DNA of 64,000 nt, taken from contig NC_077223.1 in the NCBI RefSeq assembly GCF_024763615.1, forward strand, positions 23,622,001 through 23,686,000, written 5' to 3'. The notes beneath the pieces are model-generated. The model was not told the DNA's origin and made no database searches. It saw only the letters and a program-made list of their open reading frames with translations. This DNA is from Phlebotomus papatasi. Taxonomy: Eukaryota > Arthropoda > Insecta > Diptera > Psychodidae. Shown one piece after another: positions 31,601 through 63,778 of the stretch (its first letter is position 1; every line of letters begins with the position of its first letter). The translations under genes were made by a program, and so were the position numbers.

Positions 31601-32107
31601 CACATTGAACTTCAGTGACGAAGGCCGTTTAGTGAAAAAGTTTTTCCCTCTAGTTGATTATTATGCTTCCAGCTACATTTCCTACAATAAAACCGAGAGA
31701 AAAATCAAATAAAATATTTGTATTTCAATTATATTTTATTTCCACACGAATGCAATTGTAAATAATAAAATATAATAGAAAAATATAAAAAAATGATTAA
31801 ATTGCCCTATAGCTAGGAGGTAACTTTTTAAACAAAAAAATAATTTATTGCGAAATATTTACGTGCTTAGGAAACCGAGGCATTTTTCACCTTTTTTATA
31901 TTGTAAAAATTAAAATTTTTTTTTACTTGTTTATAAAATGTCTAGAGAAATAATTGAACAATTTATTAGTAACTAGCTTTCAGTCTTAAAACATTTGCTT
32001 GCAGTTATACGAATGAAATTGCAAAATTCTAAATAATATTTATTAAGTTTACATTGCGTAAAGTATATTTGACCTTTTACGTACAAGTTAGGATGGATAC
32101 CCCGAAT
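28630..32107. other. Intergenic stretch, mostly unrecognised
   Basis: AT-rich. 29285-29345 and 29405-29500 are short GC-rich islets with splice-like edges but no sustained frame. 29836-30230 is rich in CAAACTTT/AAAGTTTG words and may be a decayed MITE. 30730-30870 shares words with repeat debris at 11560 and 26390. No gene could be built. Confidence 0.4.
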
Positions 32108-32374
32108 CAGGGGGTGACATTAGCTCTGAAAAATGCGACCAGTTTTAGTGTAATTTTTTCCCTGTTTTCGTACATATTTCACGAGATATCTCCAAAACTA
32201 CGTAGATTTCCAATTCAGGGTTTTCGGTTGCCTCTTCGTTATTAAATTGGCTTTTATTTTGTATTAATATTTTTTACTAGTTCATTCTACAATGACAGAA
32301 AACAGCTAATAAACTCAAAAAATTTTTCGGCTCGCTAGAAACATATGGGAAACATAGGAAATGTCATGCCCCTG
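32108..32374. mobile_element. hAT-like MITE, copy 1 (8-bp target duplication CCCCGAAT)
   Basis: 267 bp, starting CAGGGGGTGACATTAGC and ending AATGTCATGCCCCTG. Flanked by the 8-bp direct repeat CCCCGAAT at 32100-32107 and 32375-32382. The CAGGGG ends and 8-bp duplication define the hAT superfamily. Same-length copy at 58506. Confidence 0.92.
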
Positions 32375-32481
32375 CCCCGAATGATGCCACTACCGCCACT
32401 ACCCCATTTGATGCCATTTTCTTTACAATGTCCATTAAATCCTTACTGAGCTTTAATGTTGTTCCACTCCAGAATTTACCA

Positions 32482-32735
32482 TGAAAATTTGTCATATGAC
32501 ATTGAGGTCATTTACACCGCCGGATTGGATTGAGATTGAATTGTCCTAAAATCGGGTTTTGGGACAATTCAGTCAGAATCTAATACGACAGTCTAAATGA
32601 CCTCAATGAAATCGTTTAGATTGCGGCTTTAGATTAAGACTTAATTATCCAAAATCCGGTTTTGGAACAGTTCAATCCCAATCTAATGCGGTGGTGTAAA
32701 TAGCCTCATTGTCATACTGTTACAGAATTACCCTA
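32482..32735. mobile_element. Right arm of a GACATTGTCATA-family MITE, interrupted
   Basis: TTTGTCATATGACATTG, then the insert 32504-32707, then TTGTCATACTGTTACAGAATTACCCTA. Joined around the insert, this matches the right arm of the element at 38036-38501. The left arm is not found. Confidence 0.6.
32504..32707. mobile_element. Double-hairpin MITE with GAGGTCATTTACACC ends
   Basis: Outer ends GAGGTCATTTACACCGCC and GGTGGTGTAAATAGCCTC are inverted. Each half is itself an inverted repeat (halves 32504-32605 and 32606-32707), so the element is two hairpins in tandem. It interrupts another MITE. Confidence 0.75.
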
Positions 32736-32890
32736 CCTTACCTCAAAATTTTCTATATTAGAAAATTTAATAGATTTTCCAAAATCTTTAGAATTTAAAA
32801 TTCTAAAACCCGCTAAGGAAAATAATGTACAATACAAAAATTGATATAAAACGTGAGTGCAAATATTCTTAGTAAAAACAGAATATAGTA

Positions 32891-33563
32891 ACGTGGGGTA
32901 ACTGGATCGTTTTCCGAAGCTTGTTTTTTTTAAACGCTTGTTTTTGGACTGATGGAATTCTTTTTTACTTCTTCTAAATCCATAGAATTATTCACTTTTT
33001 CGTTCAGAAACATAATATAAAAAAAAATTATCAAAAATATTAAAGAAAATTTATAAAATAATGATAATACTGATAAATAAGTCAGCATGCACTAACTGGG
33101 TCGTCTTCTCGATAATTCACTTTTAATTAAACCTTTGGATTTTAAATACTTTTTTTCACAAGGAAAAAAACAATAAATGTTTTCAATCAGTCAGCTGTCA
33201 TTAACGAAAATATTACTGCTAGAAAATTTTTAGTGAAGAACCCAGCTGGCACAAGATTGAAATGAGTCGATTACATTCATTTATTTAATGGATAAAAATA
33301 TTACTTTTGCTTTTTCTCAAAGTTGAATAGTTATGCCCAACGCACAATCACTTTTGTTTTGTAAACATGTTTTTGACATTTCAGTGAGAGTGAATGAAAT
33401 CTAGATCTAGTCATCTCGCTCTCTCTGATAGAAAATATTGAAAACATGCTTACAAACAAAAGTTATTGTGCGTTGGGCATTATATTATGTTATTGTAGTG
33501 ACTATATTACGGAAATAAAAATAAAAATATTATTTTAAGTGGATTAGTCATAAACGATCCAGA
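32891..33563. mobile_element. GGATCGTTT-ended MITE, copy 2, with a different nested element
   Basis: Homologous to 26833-28031 and ending AAACGATCCAG. Contains the 144-bp insert 33335-33478, which copy 1 lacks, and lacks the insert copy 1 carries. Confidence 0.82.
33335..33478. mobile_element. Nested MITE with GCCCAACGCACAAT ends
   Basis: 144 bp with inverted ends GCCCAACGCACAATCACTTT and AAAGTTATTGTGCGTTGGGC and a palindromic ATCTAGATCTAG centre. Partial copy at 12142-12255. The target duplication is not resolvable because the site is an AT repeat. Confidence 0.85.
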
Positions 33564-34551
33564 TAGCGAAGCGCCCGGATTAGCACACTTGACTGTACTT
33601 AAATTTGCAACGAGAAAGAGTAACAATTTGGTCGATATCCTTCGAGTTAGTTCAAAACCGCGACGGAGTTGTTTCAATCACGCCGATTGAATATACGGCG
33701 ATGGACGCATGGGGGGTGGATGATGTCTCAAGATGAAAATAAATACATATACTATATATTTTCAATTGCTTTTCATTTTGCAAGACTTCCACGAAAAACA
33801 TCTCTTATTGAAAAATTGATTGGTGAGCTTTAGTAGTTTCGTAGAAATATTGCGAAGTGAAAATAATCTGAAAATATTTTTTATTGAGAATATCCTGCAC
33901 TGGTGTTATATGCCAATTTGGTATTCTACGTGATCTCTTGCCTCGGGGTTTAAAAAAGTGAACTAAAGGAAACTTAAAGAAATGTAGCAGTATATAGTAT
34001 TTGCATTTCAATTCATTTAATTGAATTAAGGGAATAATCAGGTATATTTCTCTTTGATATTTGTTATTTAAAATAAAGACCACAATTCATTAGAGAAGTG
34101 AATTTTCTAATTAATATCATACATACCTGTAAATTGTAAATGAACCATCTTCTTCCAAAGAATTGTTGTAAAATGAAATTGTAAGGGAAAATGACACAGC
34201 TTTAAGTAGAATTCTATACAGAAACTATAATTACAAGAAGCATGTGCTTTTCCATGTCGTTTCCCCTTTTTCTAATCCCCCTTACTAAGATCTTAGGTCA
34301 TGAGACCTATTTATACCTTGTTGCACTTTTATGCGCTTTATATGCACTACTATAAGACACGAAAATTTCTACCACTGTCCATAGTAGTTATCCGTGGTTT
34401 CTCAGGTTTCGCGAAACGTTTCTTGGATAATTGACAAGGGTTTCACAACATGAGTTACCCCTTGACTCAGGTCCTGAGAACGGTTTGTATCTATATCTTA
34501 AGTCGACAAAATCATCAAAATTGAAAATGTTTTGGAGGTAGTGTAGTGTAG
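33564..34551. other. Intergenic stretch, nothing recognised
   Basis: AT-rich. No frame, RNA gene or clear element recognised. Confidence 0.4.
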
Positions 34552-35041
34552 TGAAATGTTTTGGAGGCCAACTGCACATTTCGTCCTTTGACAGCTTTCA
34601 AAAAAAATCGCCATTATGAATTATTTAAGGTCAAAGTTCAACGGCCCTGTAGAGCCTAATTCTTAACGGATTTGGTTGAATTTGGATTTTTTTAAAGGTC
34701 TTTTAATTCTGAAGCTGACTGCATCGGTACACAATCTCTGATACATCGGTTATAGATGGTAAAGTAATGGTAATGACTTAATATTAAAAATACTATTTTT
34801 TGAGTTTTTCATGTCTTCTGAACCATATAAAATTCAAACGGTAAGAGTTATCGACTTCTGGTCTTTGATGACCCCTACTCAAATGACATTATCTCGAAGC
34901 CATTCTCTTTGTTTTTCTCCCTCCTCCTTCATGCGTTCCCTATCTCATTAAAATACATCATAAATAAGATTTTTTCTTTTCTAACTTTTTGCAAAATTGG
35001 CTCTGGCGATTTCGCTAATTTTTGGATATGTTTTGGAGGCA
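34552..35041. repeat. Dispersed repeat fragments (TTTTGGAGGC...CATTTCGTCC)
   Basis: 34552-34640 and the sequence flanking the 35042-35381 insert share TTTTGGAGGC, ACATTTCGTCCT and AAAAATCGCCAT, an old tandem or inverted duplicate. 34600-34900 also shares stretches with 3085-3400. Confidence 0.5.
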
Positions 35042-35381
35042 CAGTAGAGTCTCGCTATAGTCCATATTTGGTTCCAGATTTGACACTTGGGTCGCACTAT
35101 AGTCCATGTCATTTTTTGAAATTATCAACGACTTTTAGTATTGAAATTGCTCGACGGCTTCCACTTTCTTTGCGATTGTGGTACTTGTCCTCGCTCTCTT
35201 CATTATGGATCACAATTATCACAACTACTCAATAAAGTTTGCCAAAAATATTAAAATAATTATGACAAAATTGCGTGTCACGTACTAAAAAGCATAACCT
35301 AACTTAAAATCAGTGTTTCGAAATCAATGGTCGATAAATTGGGGACTATAGAGCGATGGCCTATAGCGGGACTCTACTGTA
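35042..35381. mobile_element. pogo-like MITE (CAGTAGAGTCTCGC ends), copy 2
   Basis: About 340 bp, nearly the same as 25874-26219. Starts CAGTAGAGTCTCGCTATAG and ends CTATAGCGGGACTCTACTGTA. Confidence 0.85.
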
Positions 35382-35589
35382 GTCCAATTGAACATTTCGT
35401 CCTGAAACACCTTTCACCGGAAAAATCGCCATCTTGAATTATTGGTTGTTATTAGCCTAATTTTCCCCAGATTTGGTCAATTAATTAATTAAAATGTTCA
35501 TGATTTTCTGAAACCCTCTTTTTGAACAATTAGGTGTGATTCCCTCATAATCACACCTATTTTCAACTTCAAGATGGCTTTATGGTGAT

Positions 35590-35998
35590 TTATAGACTTT
35601 AATTCGACAATAATTTTATATACACCAGAATATTATGCTGATTTCTGGATGTCCTGGGTACCTGTTGTATCTTCTGGTTAGGAGGAGTTCGGCCAGGGTT
35701 CGAGGACTCATAGTGCCTAAAGTTCAAGATGACTGCTTCTATCGGTCACTTTTTGTAAAAGGCGTCATTCTGTTTAATTCTCTTCCGAGTGATCGCCGTA
35801 TTTCTGCGGCTGCAATTCGTAATTTCTATCTTCAGGCTGCATCCTAGAAGCAATTAATTTGTTTCTTGAACATTCTTAATTTTGAATTCTCGTCATTCTC
35901 TATTTTTTTTATGTTCCTCTTTTTCTGATTTTTTTAATTATCACAATTGTAAAAGGAACGACCCTATTCTTGTGATTAAATAAAGTAATAATAATATT
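35590..35998 (+). mobile_element. 5'-truncated non-LTR retrotransposon, 3' end
   Basis: Carries the last ~70 codons of a reverse-transcriptase ORF (35635-35847), a 3' UTR of about 150 bp, and a tail AATAAAGTAATAATAATA. The layout of ORF end, short UTR and simple-repeat tail is typical of CR1/Jockey-like LINE copies. The promoter and the RT core are missing. Confidence 0.65.
35635..35847 (+). pseudogene. C-terminal fragment of a LINE reverse transcriptase
   Basis: 70 residues including VRGLIVPKVQDDCFYRSL and LFNSLPSDRR. The pattern R-[GL]-x-VP-x(6)-[FY]-x-[RN]SLF...-LFNSLP is common at the C-terminus of non-LTR retrotransposon polyproteins (family knowledge from memory). No catalytic domain remains, so it is a dead fragment. 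Confidence 0.6.
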
Positions 35999-36640
35999 TG
36001 CGAAAAGGAATATAAGGCAGAGCTCCTTCCCGGGAGTTCGAGCAGCTCGCAAAACCTCGGACACCTTTTATAAAAAGCCACATCTTTTATTTATCAATGG
36101 GGATCCGTGTTGAGAAAACTTATTCAGGACCGAAAAAAATTACATAAGTATACAGGAGATAAGGGAAGAGCACCAGCGATCGGCAGTGTTCCTCGGATCG
36201 TCAGGTTATTATCATATTATTGCACCAATTCAAACGACTTTTTAAAAACTATTAGCTACTTTTTACCATTTAATTCTCACAAGAATGCAGGGCATTAGCT
36301 CAGATTTGATTCTTAAAGCCAAATTTCCGTGAGACACCTGAATAAATTCGTGACGATCTGAGGTACAGAGTGCACAGTTGCAATGACATATATCTATTTT
36401 TTATTAATTTTTTGTAAAAATTTAAAACTCAAATTCACAGATATAGTTAAATGGATCACTAATATACCGATTAACATACACAAAAATACCAAATAGTATT
36501 TCGAGGCTTATATTTTCAAATAAATACCGAGCATGTCTTTTAACATTCCGATCCGGGGTGCACTTCGCTTATCCTAGAATAGAAACGGTGTAATACAAAA
36601 CATTTTTCGGCACTATCTTCCGGATTACTTTCAACGCCCA
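35999..36640. other. Intergenic stretch, nothing recognised
   Basis: Mixed composition. 36000-36060 is GC-richer (GGGAGTTCGAGCAGC). I could not fold it into a tRNA. Confidence 0.35.
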
Positions 36641-37140
36641 ACTACATTTTGGAGTTTTATGAATTTTGTGAATTTGAGTGAGGCTAAGGGAAAGTACCCA
36701 TGCTTTGCATGGTCCCAAGCTATACAATGACTAAATTTCTCCTATGTTTTTAAAAGGAGAGTGACCCTCTCCTTTTTAGACAGAACACCCGCTCAATGCG
36801 GAGAGATGAAATACGCTTGAAGTGCCTAAGCCCTCAACCGCAGCCTATACAAGATAACTAGTCTATCTTGCTTCATTAGTGATCAATAAATCTCCGTAAC
36901 TACGTTTCTGAATTCACATGGACTACTATTAAGTATTTTCTATCTTCTGCATCCGGAGATCTTGTCAGGGGTCTTCTCAAATCGAGATATCAGTAATACA
37001 TATTTTAACTTCCTCTGTTTTTTGTGCATTGGTAACTTTTCTTCAATGTGAACCAGCCCGAAAGGCTCAATATGTGAAGTATACTCTTTTTGAATTTTAT
37101 ATTCCTAAAGATTGAATAAATGAATGAATTGAATTAAATT
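36640..37140 (+). mobile_element. Probable 3' end of a second LINE
   Basis: Ends in GAATAAATGAATGAATTGAATT, the kind of short tandem tail many LINEs carry, after ~450 bp of balanced composition with a CTCAATGCGGAGAG-type segment. No RT frame was recovered, so the assignment rests on the tail alone. Confidence 0.4.
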
Positions 37141-37240
37141 TTTCATTCAATCTATTGTCACTTTTTAACCATGAATTTTATCTTTTATCATTCTTTGCAT
37201 ACGACCAGACTAGATTTTTGAGACTGTTTAATTCCGAAAT

Positions 37241-37935
37241 CAGGGGAGGAATGATAACTTTTCGACAGTATCGAATCGATAATATCGATAAATCTATATC
37301 TGTCAAATTAAGTGAATGCCAACTTTTTAAAGATTGTTGGGCCATTCATTGCGACATTCTTAAAATATGAGACTGCTGATAAACATCTATATTAGTTACA
37401 GCAAGTGCAGCTATCGTTTAAAGTTTTCAGAATCGACAGTCGTTAGTATCGCAAATACACTCAGTCCCGGCATTATGCACTTTTCGGGATTATACACCTG
37501 ACGAGATTATGCACATAGCACATACAATTATGCAAGTTTGCCTACTTTTGGGAGTCGGTTTATTAAATTATTTTTGAAATACGCCTGAATGTATACTATG
37601 TTGCGACTCGGACAATTTGAAAACACTATGCTTCTTTTTCAGAATAATACTTTAATTTATTTTATTAAGGTAAAATTTTTAAATAATCTAACCATTTATT
37701 AAAGAAGTCTGGCCAAAAAGTACTATTTGTTGATGAATTTTTATTAAACAGTTGAATCTTTATGTTTTGACTACTTTTACTCCGCGCGAAATTCGTTCTA
37801 CGAAAGATTTATTCAAAAGAATGCCCCTGTGGGTATGCAATTTTTCTCGATGCATAATGCCATTCCGAGCGTTTTTTCGGTCCTGAAAATGTGCATAATC
37901 CCGGGACTGAGTGTAAGTTATCATAGCACCCCAGG
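37241..37935. mobile_element. hAT-like MITE with CAGGGG end, copy 2, with nested element
   Basis: Left end CAGGGGAGGAATGATAACTT is like 17040. The right end ATCATAGCACCCC follows the insert 37456-37915. The pair of arms makes sense only if the insert is removed. Confidence 0.6.
37456..37915. mobile_element. Nested TA-flanked MITE (CACTCAGTCCCGG ends)
   Basis: 460 bp. Ends TACACTCAGTCCCGGCATT and GCATAATCCCGGGACTGAGTGTA are inverted inside TA. Subterminal GATTATGCAC repeats are present. The ends fit the Tc1/mariner/pogo group. Non-coding. Confidence 0.85.
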
Positions 37936-38035
37936 TTTATGTCATAAACACCTACCCGATGAATATGAGACCGATCAGAAATTGATTGAATAGCACCATT
38001 ACAGTAGCTGTGAAACTTTCCTTAAGACGGTTTTC

Positions 38036-38501
38036 TGCAGAATAATTCTGTAACACAATGACATTGTCATATGACAAAATTAAAAATGTTTAAGTGGTAA
38101 ATTTGCAAAAATTAATCGAAAATAAAATTATTAGTAATTACTAAGTGCTTTCATGGAGCTCCTGCTCTGAAAAAAAGTTTTGTTAAACAAACAAATGGAT
38201 TTTGTTCAAATTTTGTCAAAAGGATGTTGTTTACCAATTTGATAAAACTTTTTCTCGCATTTTATATGGGAAAACACCTTTTTGACGAACTTTTAACAAA
38301 ATCCAGTTGGCCGCCAATTTGACAAAACTTTTCCATATTCTGTATAGAACATCCTTTTGACAAACTTGTCTTGTTAATTTGACAAATTTTTTTTCTGAGT
38401 AGCAAGCTTATCAATGGTCATTTGATTCTCAATGGCCTTTAATGTTGTCCTGCTCACGACTTTGTCATATGACATTGTCATAACGTTACAGAATTGCCCT
38501 A
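38036..38501. mobile_element. GACATTGTCATA-family MITE with nested insert
   Basis: Arms ATTCTGTAACACAATGACATTG and TTTGTCATATGACATTGTCATAACGTTACAGAAT are inverted. Interrupted by 38164-38403. Related elements at 32482-32735 and 54552-54905. Confidence 0.7.
38164..38403. mobile_element. Nested MITE with GCTCTGAAAAAAA ends
   Basis: Left GCTCTGAAAAAAAGTTTTG and right AATTTTTTTTCTGAGTAGC are inverted. The interior repeats TTTGTCAAA / TTTGACAAA at least five times. Confidence 0.72.
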
Positions 38502-38779
38502 CTGGAAATGTTATTTGCTCAAAGTTGCTTCACTCTCCTAAAAATAAACTCAAGAGAGACGAGAGACCCAAGACACCTTAATTAGAGAATATTTTTCATG
38601 GGGAGTAAGGAAAACAAGACAAATATAATTTTGTCTTTAAATTTTATTTGCAAATTTTCTGTATGATGTGTGAGACATGAGAAAAAATCCTCAAAGAAGA
38701 TAACTTTTGAATTATTTCAAAATTATTACTTGTATTTTCCATTTTACATTGTAACAAAGTTGAATTAAAACACACAGCT

Positions 38780-40990
38780 ACTATTTTTTGTTTTTTTAAA
38801 TTTATAACTCCTATTGTGAAGTGTTTTTTTGCTCATTTAAATAGTTTTTTTTTGTTATCAGCAAGTACATTTGGAGGATTTTTTTCTGGGCAAAAAAGTG
38901 GAAGATGACTGATAGTTAAAAACAATAGTTTTGTTTTCTAACGAGAAATTATTATTGAAATAGTTTGTTTTTTTTTAAAATATAGTATTACAATAAGTAG
39001 TATAAGGGTTTTTTCTTGCTTCTCATGTTTTTTTTTTGTAAAAAAAAGAAAGTGATAAACATTAATCATGTTATGTCTTTTTATTTACTAAGAATTCGTG
39101 AAATTACTTATTTTGAAATTTCCATATCTTGTTTTTTTCAAAATTTTTTTCTTTCACTTTTGCTTTTAAATTCACCTAAACTTATCTTGCGGAAATGAAG
39201 TACTTTAAGTTATATATAATCAAGTGTTTTTTTTGTGGTTTTTCCGTTCGATAGTTGTGGGAGTTTTTTTTTAATTCAAAAAGAAAGGATTCTTATCATT
39301 TGCTTTTTATACTTATATTTTTTTTAACTTGAAAAGATTTTTTTTCTTATTTTTTTTGCAAAGGGAAACTTATTTGAATGAATTTAATAAAAGGAATACA
39401 CACAAGTAGATAATTTTTTTTATATCTCCATTACTCTAAATTGTTTTTTTTTCTTCGTTATCATGTCAAATAATTTTTTTTCATAGGATTTCTTGTGTTT
39501 TTTAATGCATTATACTTCTTATATTTATTTATATGTTTTATTACACAGACAAAAATCAAGAAGTACACATAATAGATTTTTTTTCTCATCATCTAGGTAC
39601 ACTTACTTTTTTTATCTTGCATTTCTAGTATTTTTTATATCTTGTTAATTTTTTTTTATATTTAATTCATGTGGTATAGTCAAGAGGTAAAATGCTGTAG
39701 TTTTATTTTTCTTTTCTATAAATCTTCAAGATTTTTTTTTCCATTAGATTTCTTTCCAAAAAATTTCGCGCCAGATTTATTTAAACTTGTTTTTTTTTAG
39801 GGAGAATATTACGAAGAAAGCTCACCAATTGAATTTGACTAAAATCACATTGTCTTAAGATACATTTTTTTAAAAGTAGTTCTGTTTTCCCATGTTGTTG
39901 TTTTTTTTCTATTTAAAAAAAAAGAAAAAGTAACTCTCGCATTTAAAATTTGTGAGTTTATCTTTCTTCCCATTCATATGAAAATTTATTATAATGTACA
40001 AATTACAATAAATAAGGTGGATTGTTTCATATATTTTTTTTGTAACCCTACCAAGTAAAGTATGCATTTTCTTTATTATTCATCGTGTATATAAAGATTT
40101 TCTTTCCATTTTTTTTACCTTCTCATTCCGTTATGCTTCATTTTCTCGTACAGCACTCAGTTGAAAATTTCAAAAGGTGAGTTTCAAGAGTTACCTAAAA
40201 AAGACGCCAAGATCAAACCGCATGTGTTTTTTTTTCATTGTTACGTGTTGATTTTCTTTGCATTTTCCCATTTATCGACTTCAATGCAATTTGCAAATGA
40301 TGCTGATTTTTTTATTTTTTGAAATATCCGAGGAAAAATTATGTTTTTTCAATATATCTGTTTTTTATTAATTTTTTTTTTTAATTTCTTTTAAACTATT
40401 TCAATTCGCAAGTTGGATGTTTTTTTTAATACCATCTAAAAATTGTCCTCTTTTCATTGTATATATATAATCCTTTTTTGTTTTTTTTTTTACTTGTTTT
40501 CCATCATGTCTTAATATTTAACAACATACATCGGCGTCGAATAACAGCACAATGAAATATTTTACAAAAATTTACACAAATAGATTAGGGATAGTGATTA
40601 AATTTAATTAGTTATCTTATTTGTGTTCTGTTACAAGAATTTAAATTACTTCTTATAATTTAAATTTTATTCATATTTTTTTTATTTCATTTTCACTACA
40701 ATTTTTTATAATTTTTACTTCATGTTTTTTTTATCTCCATTTAAACTTTTTTTTCTCTTTGAATCAATGTTTTCTTGAAGTGTTGGATTTCTTTTTTTAA
40801 ATTTTTCTTGTTTTTTTTATACGCATCAAATTCAATCTCCCGGTTTTCTTTTTTTTTTTTACTTTGTAATTTCCTCTCATAATATATATCCATTCAATAA
40901 ATTATCCCATAGCAAGGACATCGCATGATGGAATTGCGAATTGGCTACAGTCTTTAACAAATACAAAGGCGAACATATACCTGCAGCAGC
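38780..40990 (-). other. T-tract-rich flank, probable long 3' UTR of calmodulin
   Basis: Begins directly after the calmodulin stop. From about 40870 down to 38780 it holds dozens of T6-T11 runs on the plus strand, spaced a few tens of bases apart (A-tracts in sense RNA), a density unlike the surrounding introns. Several minus-strand AATAAA hexamers occur (for example near 40666-40671). Insect calmodulin genes are known to have long 3' UTRs. The actual end is not determinable here. Confidence 0.5.
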
Positions 40991-61740
<20,750 letters not shown>

Positions 61741-62380
61741 TTTCTTGGTCTAATTTAATAGAGGTGTGTCTGGTGCTGTATTAAAAACTTCCGAGCCTTT
61801 TTTTTCTGTGTTCTTTCCACCACTAGCTCTCCTGTCCAACAGTCCAAGCCTTCTTTTTTTTTTTGCTTTTTGTTCCTTCAATATATTCTCCCGAAAAAGG
61901 AAGTCACAGGGTAACGCTGAGCACGATGTCGTTGAGTAAAAAAAAACTTCTCTCAGATATTTCACAGTTGAATTGATAAAATAAACTCATACAAGTATCT
62001 CTCTATTTTTTTCCGTATGACTACGTGCTTCTCGTCTTTCCGTTTCTCTACTCTTTTTTTTTGCACACTATTTCTTCTAATATTTCCTCAGCTCAAGTAA
62101 AATATGGTTAAAATTGTTCGAATCTTATTATCAGGGCTCCTCCGGAGGGAAGGTCAACCAAACACACTGACTAGTCACTTGCAACTGACTCTCAATCCCA
62201 CGAACGCAAAACCCCTATAACATATCCTCTCTTCCTCTTTCATCTCTCTCTCACTCTTTCTCATTCTCTCAATTTTACATCTACATTAACAATCATTGGA
62301 CTTTTTCAAAAAGAAGATATATGTATGATGAAACTGCCACACAGCGCAAACTCACTTCAATATTAAAAGGAATATTAGAG
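61741..62380 (-). promoter_or_regulatory. Probable 5' UTR and core promoter of calmodulin
   Basis: Sequence upstream of the candidate ATG, with A-tracts and no open frame. Sense-strand GAGAGAATGAGAAAGAGTG (62231-62275) is rich in GAGA motifs, a common feature of insect promoters. Position-based inference. Confidence 0.4.
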
Positions 62381-62384
62381 GAAT

Positions 62385-62391
62385 TTTTATA
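62385..62391 (-). promoter_or_regulatory. Candidate TATA box upstream of calmodulin
   Basis: Minus-strand TATAAAA preceded by GCGGCGCTCTCTAC. It would place a start near 62355 and a 5' UTR of about 600 nt. No good initiator is seen at the right distance. Confidence 0.3.
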
Positions 62392-63778
62392 GTAGAGAGC
62401 GCCGCTTTGCACCGTTTAGCGGTATTATCACAAGACAACAGGGCCACTCACCGCATCATCAGAATCGTCCCATTTGCCGTAAAACCCCACTATATCCCCC
62501 CACACTGCCCAATTGTTAGTGACAAAAAAAGACAGCAGCAACCATCAGCATGGGAGGACAGTTTGGAGGAAAATCGAGCATCCTTAACCCATCCTCAACG
62601 GCAAGGCTGATCAACCAACAGCAGCAGCATTCTACGCGAGAGCAACAGCGCATTATGCCTGGGATTTTTGAGTGTGAAAACACCATAGACTCTCCCAAAA
62701 AATTCTCTCTCTATCCCACTCTCGAATAGTCCACTCTCTGCCTCTGCAGATCCAGCTACTTGCGTTGCATTAACTGTGGAAGTTTTTTTCTTTTTTTTTA
62801 CACCCAGACGAACGGACGACCATTTTTTTTCTTAAAATTTTCTAATTAGCTTCTTTGAAGGGCCATAACACCTTGGACTTGAACTAGTCTAATTATAAGT
62901 CTTTACGACATCCCCCTTAAATGAACAGCATAACCTTATCATCAGAGATAAGTTAGAAATTGTTGATACGGTTATATAGCTCTATTTTTTCTTCTTTTTT
63001 TGTTCTATTACTTTGAGAAAATAGGAAGCAAACTTGTTTATTACGACAATATTCTTCGTGTTTTCTTAATTTTTTTGCCTAATAAAACAAAAAAAAAATA
63101 CCGAATGGACCAGTTAGCAATCCGAAAAATCAGTGAAAGATCGAATATTTAAGTCACAATGCCAAACTATTAGAATAATTTAACATCAGTGTTAATTAAA
63201 AGCCATAAAGTAACTTTGTGGCTTTGAGTCTTAATAATTAGATTGTGGGCGCAGATATCTAATTGGAATAAATTTGACTTCCCACGCATATTAATATTAG
63301 TCTGAATTCCATTATTGGGGTGAGCTTTAAATGGTTTAAAACGTCGTCGCAAATTTTTTTTGTAAGAAATCCTAAAATGAAATACCAATAACGAGTTTGT
63401 ATTTGAATAGTTTAAGAGAAAGCTCAAGAATTTGACAATAATATCAGAAATAATACGATAATTTTAAGAAAGCCCATGTATAAATTAAACACTTCTGTAT
63501 AATCATTTGTTCACTTGTTTGGTGATTACACGCTTACGTCAACTAACATTCTTAGTACGCGTGATAACGCAGATGGATTAAGAGATTAGTTGGATGGCCA
63601 AGCTTAATTGTCCAGTCAAGATTTTTAATAGGCGACTTGAAAACTCTTCTTTAACTTGATCTTACCGATGTTCTTTTTCTACTTGAAGTCAATTAGGCAT
63701 TTTCGAAATTGGGGATATCTTTTAGCTCAAATACGCATCCAACTTTTACACCTGTTAGTTTTAAAAGGTCTTTAGTAC
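62392..63778. other. Upstream flank of calmodulin, no gene recognised
   Basis: 62400-62760 is less AT-rich, with CAGCAGCAG-type words and CT repeats (62697-62745), possibly regulatory. 62780-63778 is AT-rich with nothing recognised. Confidence 0.4.
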
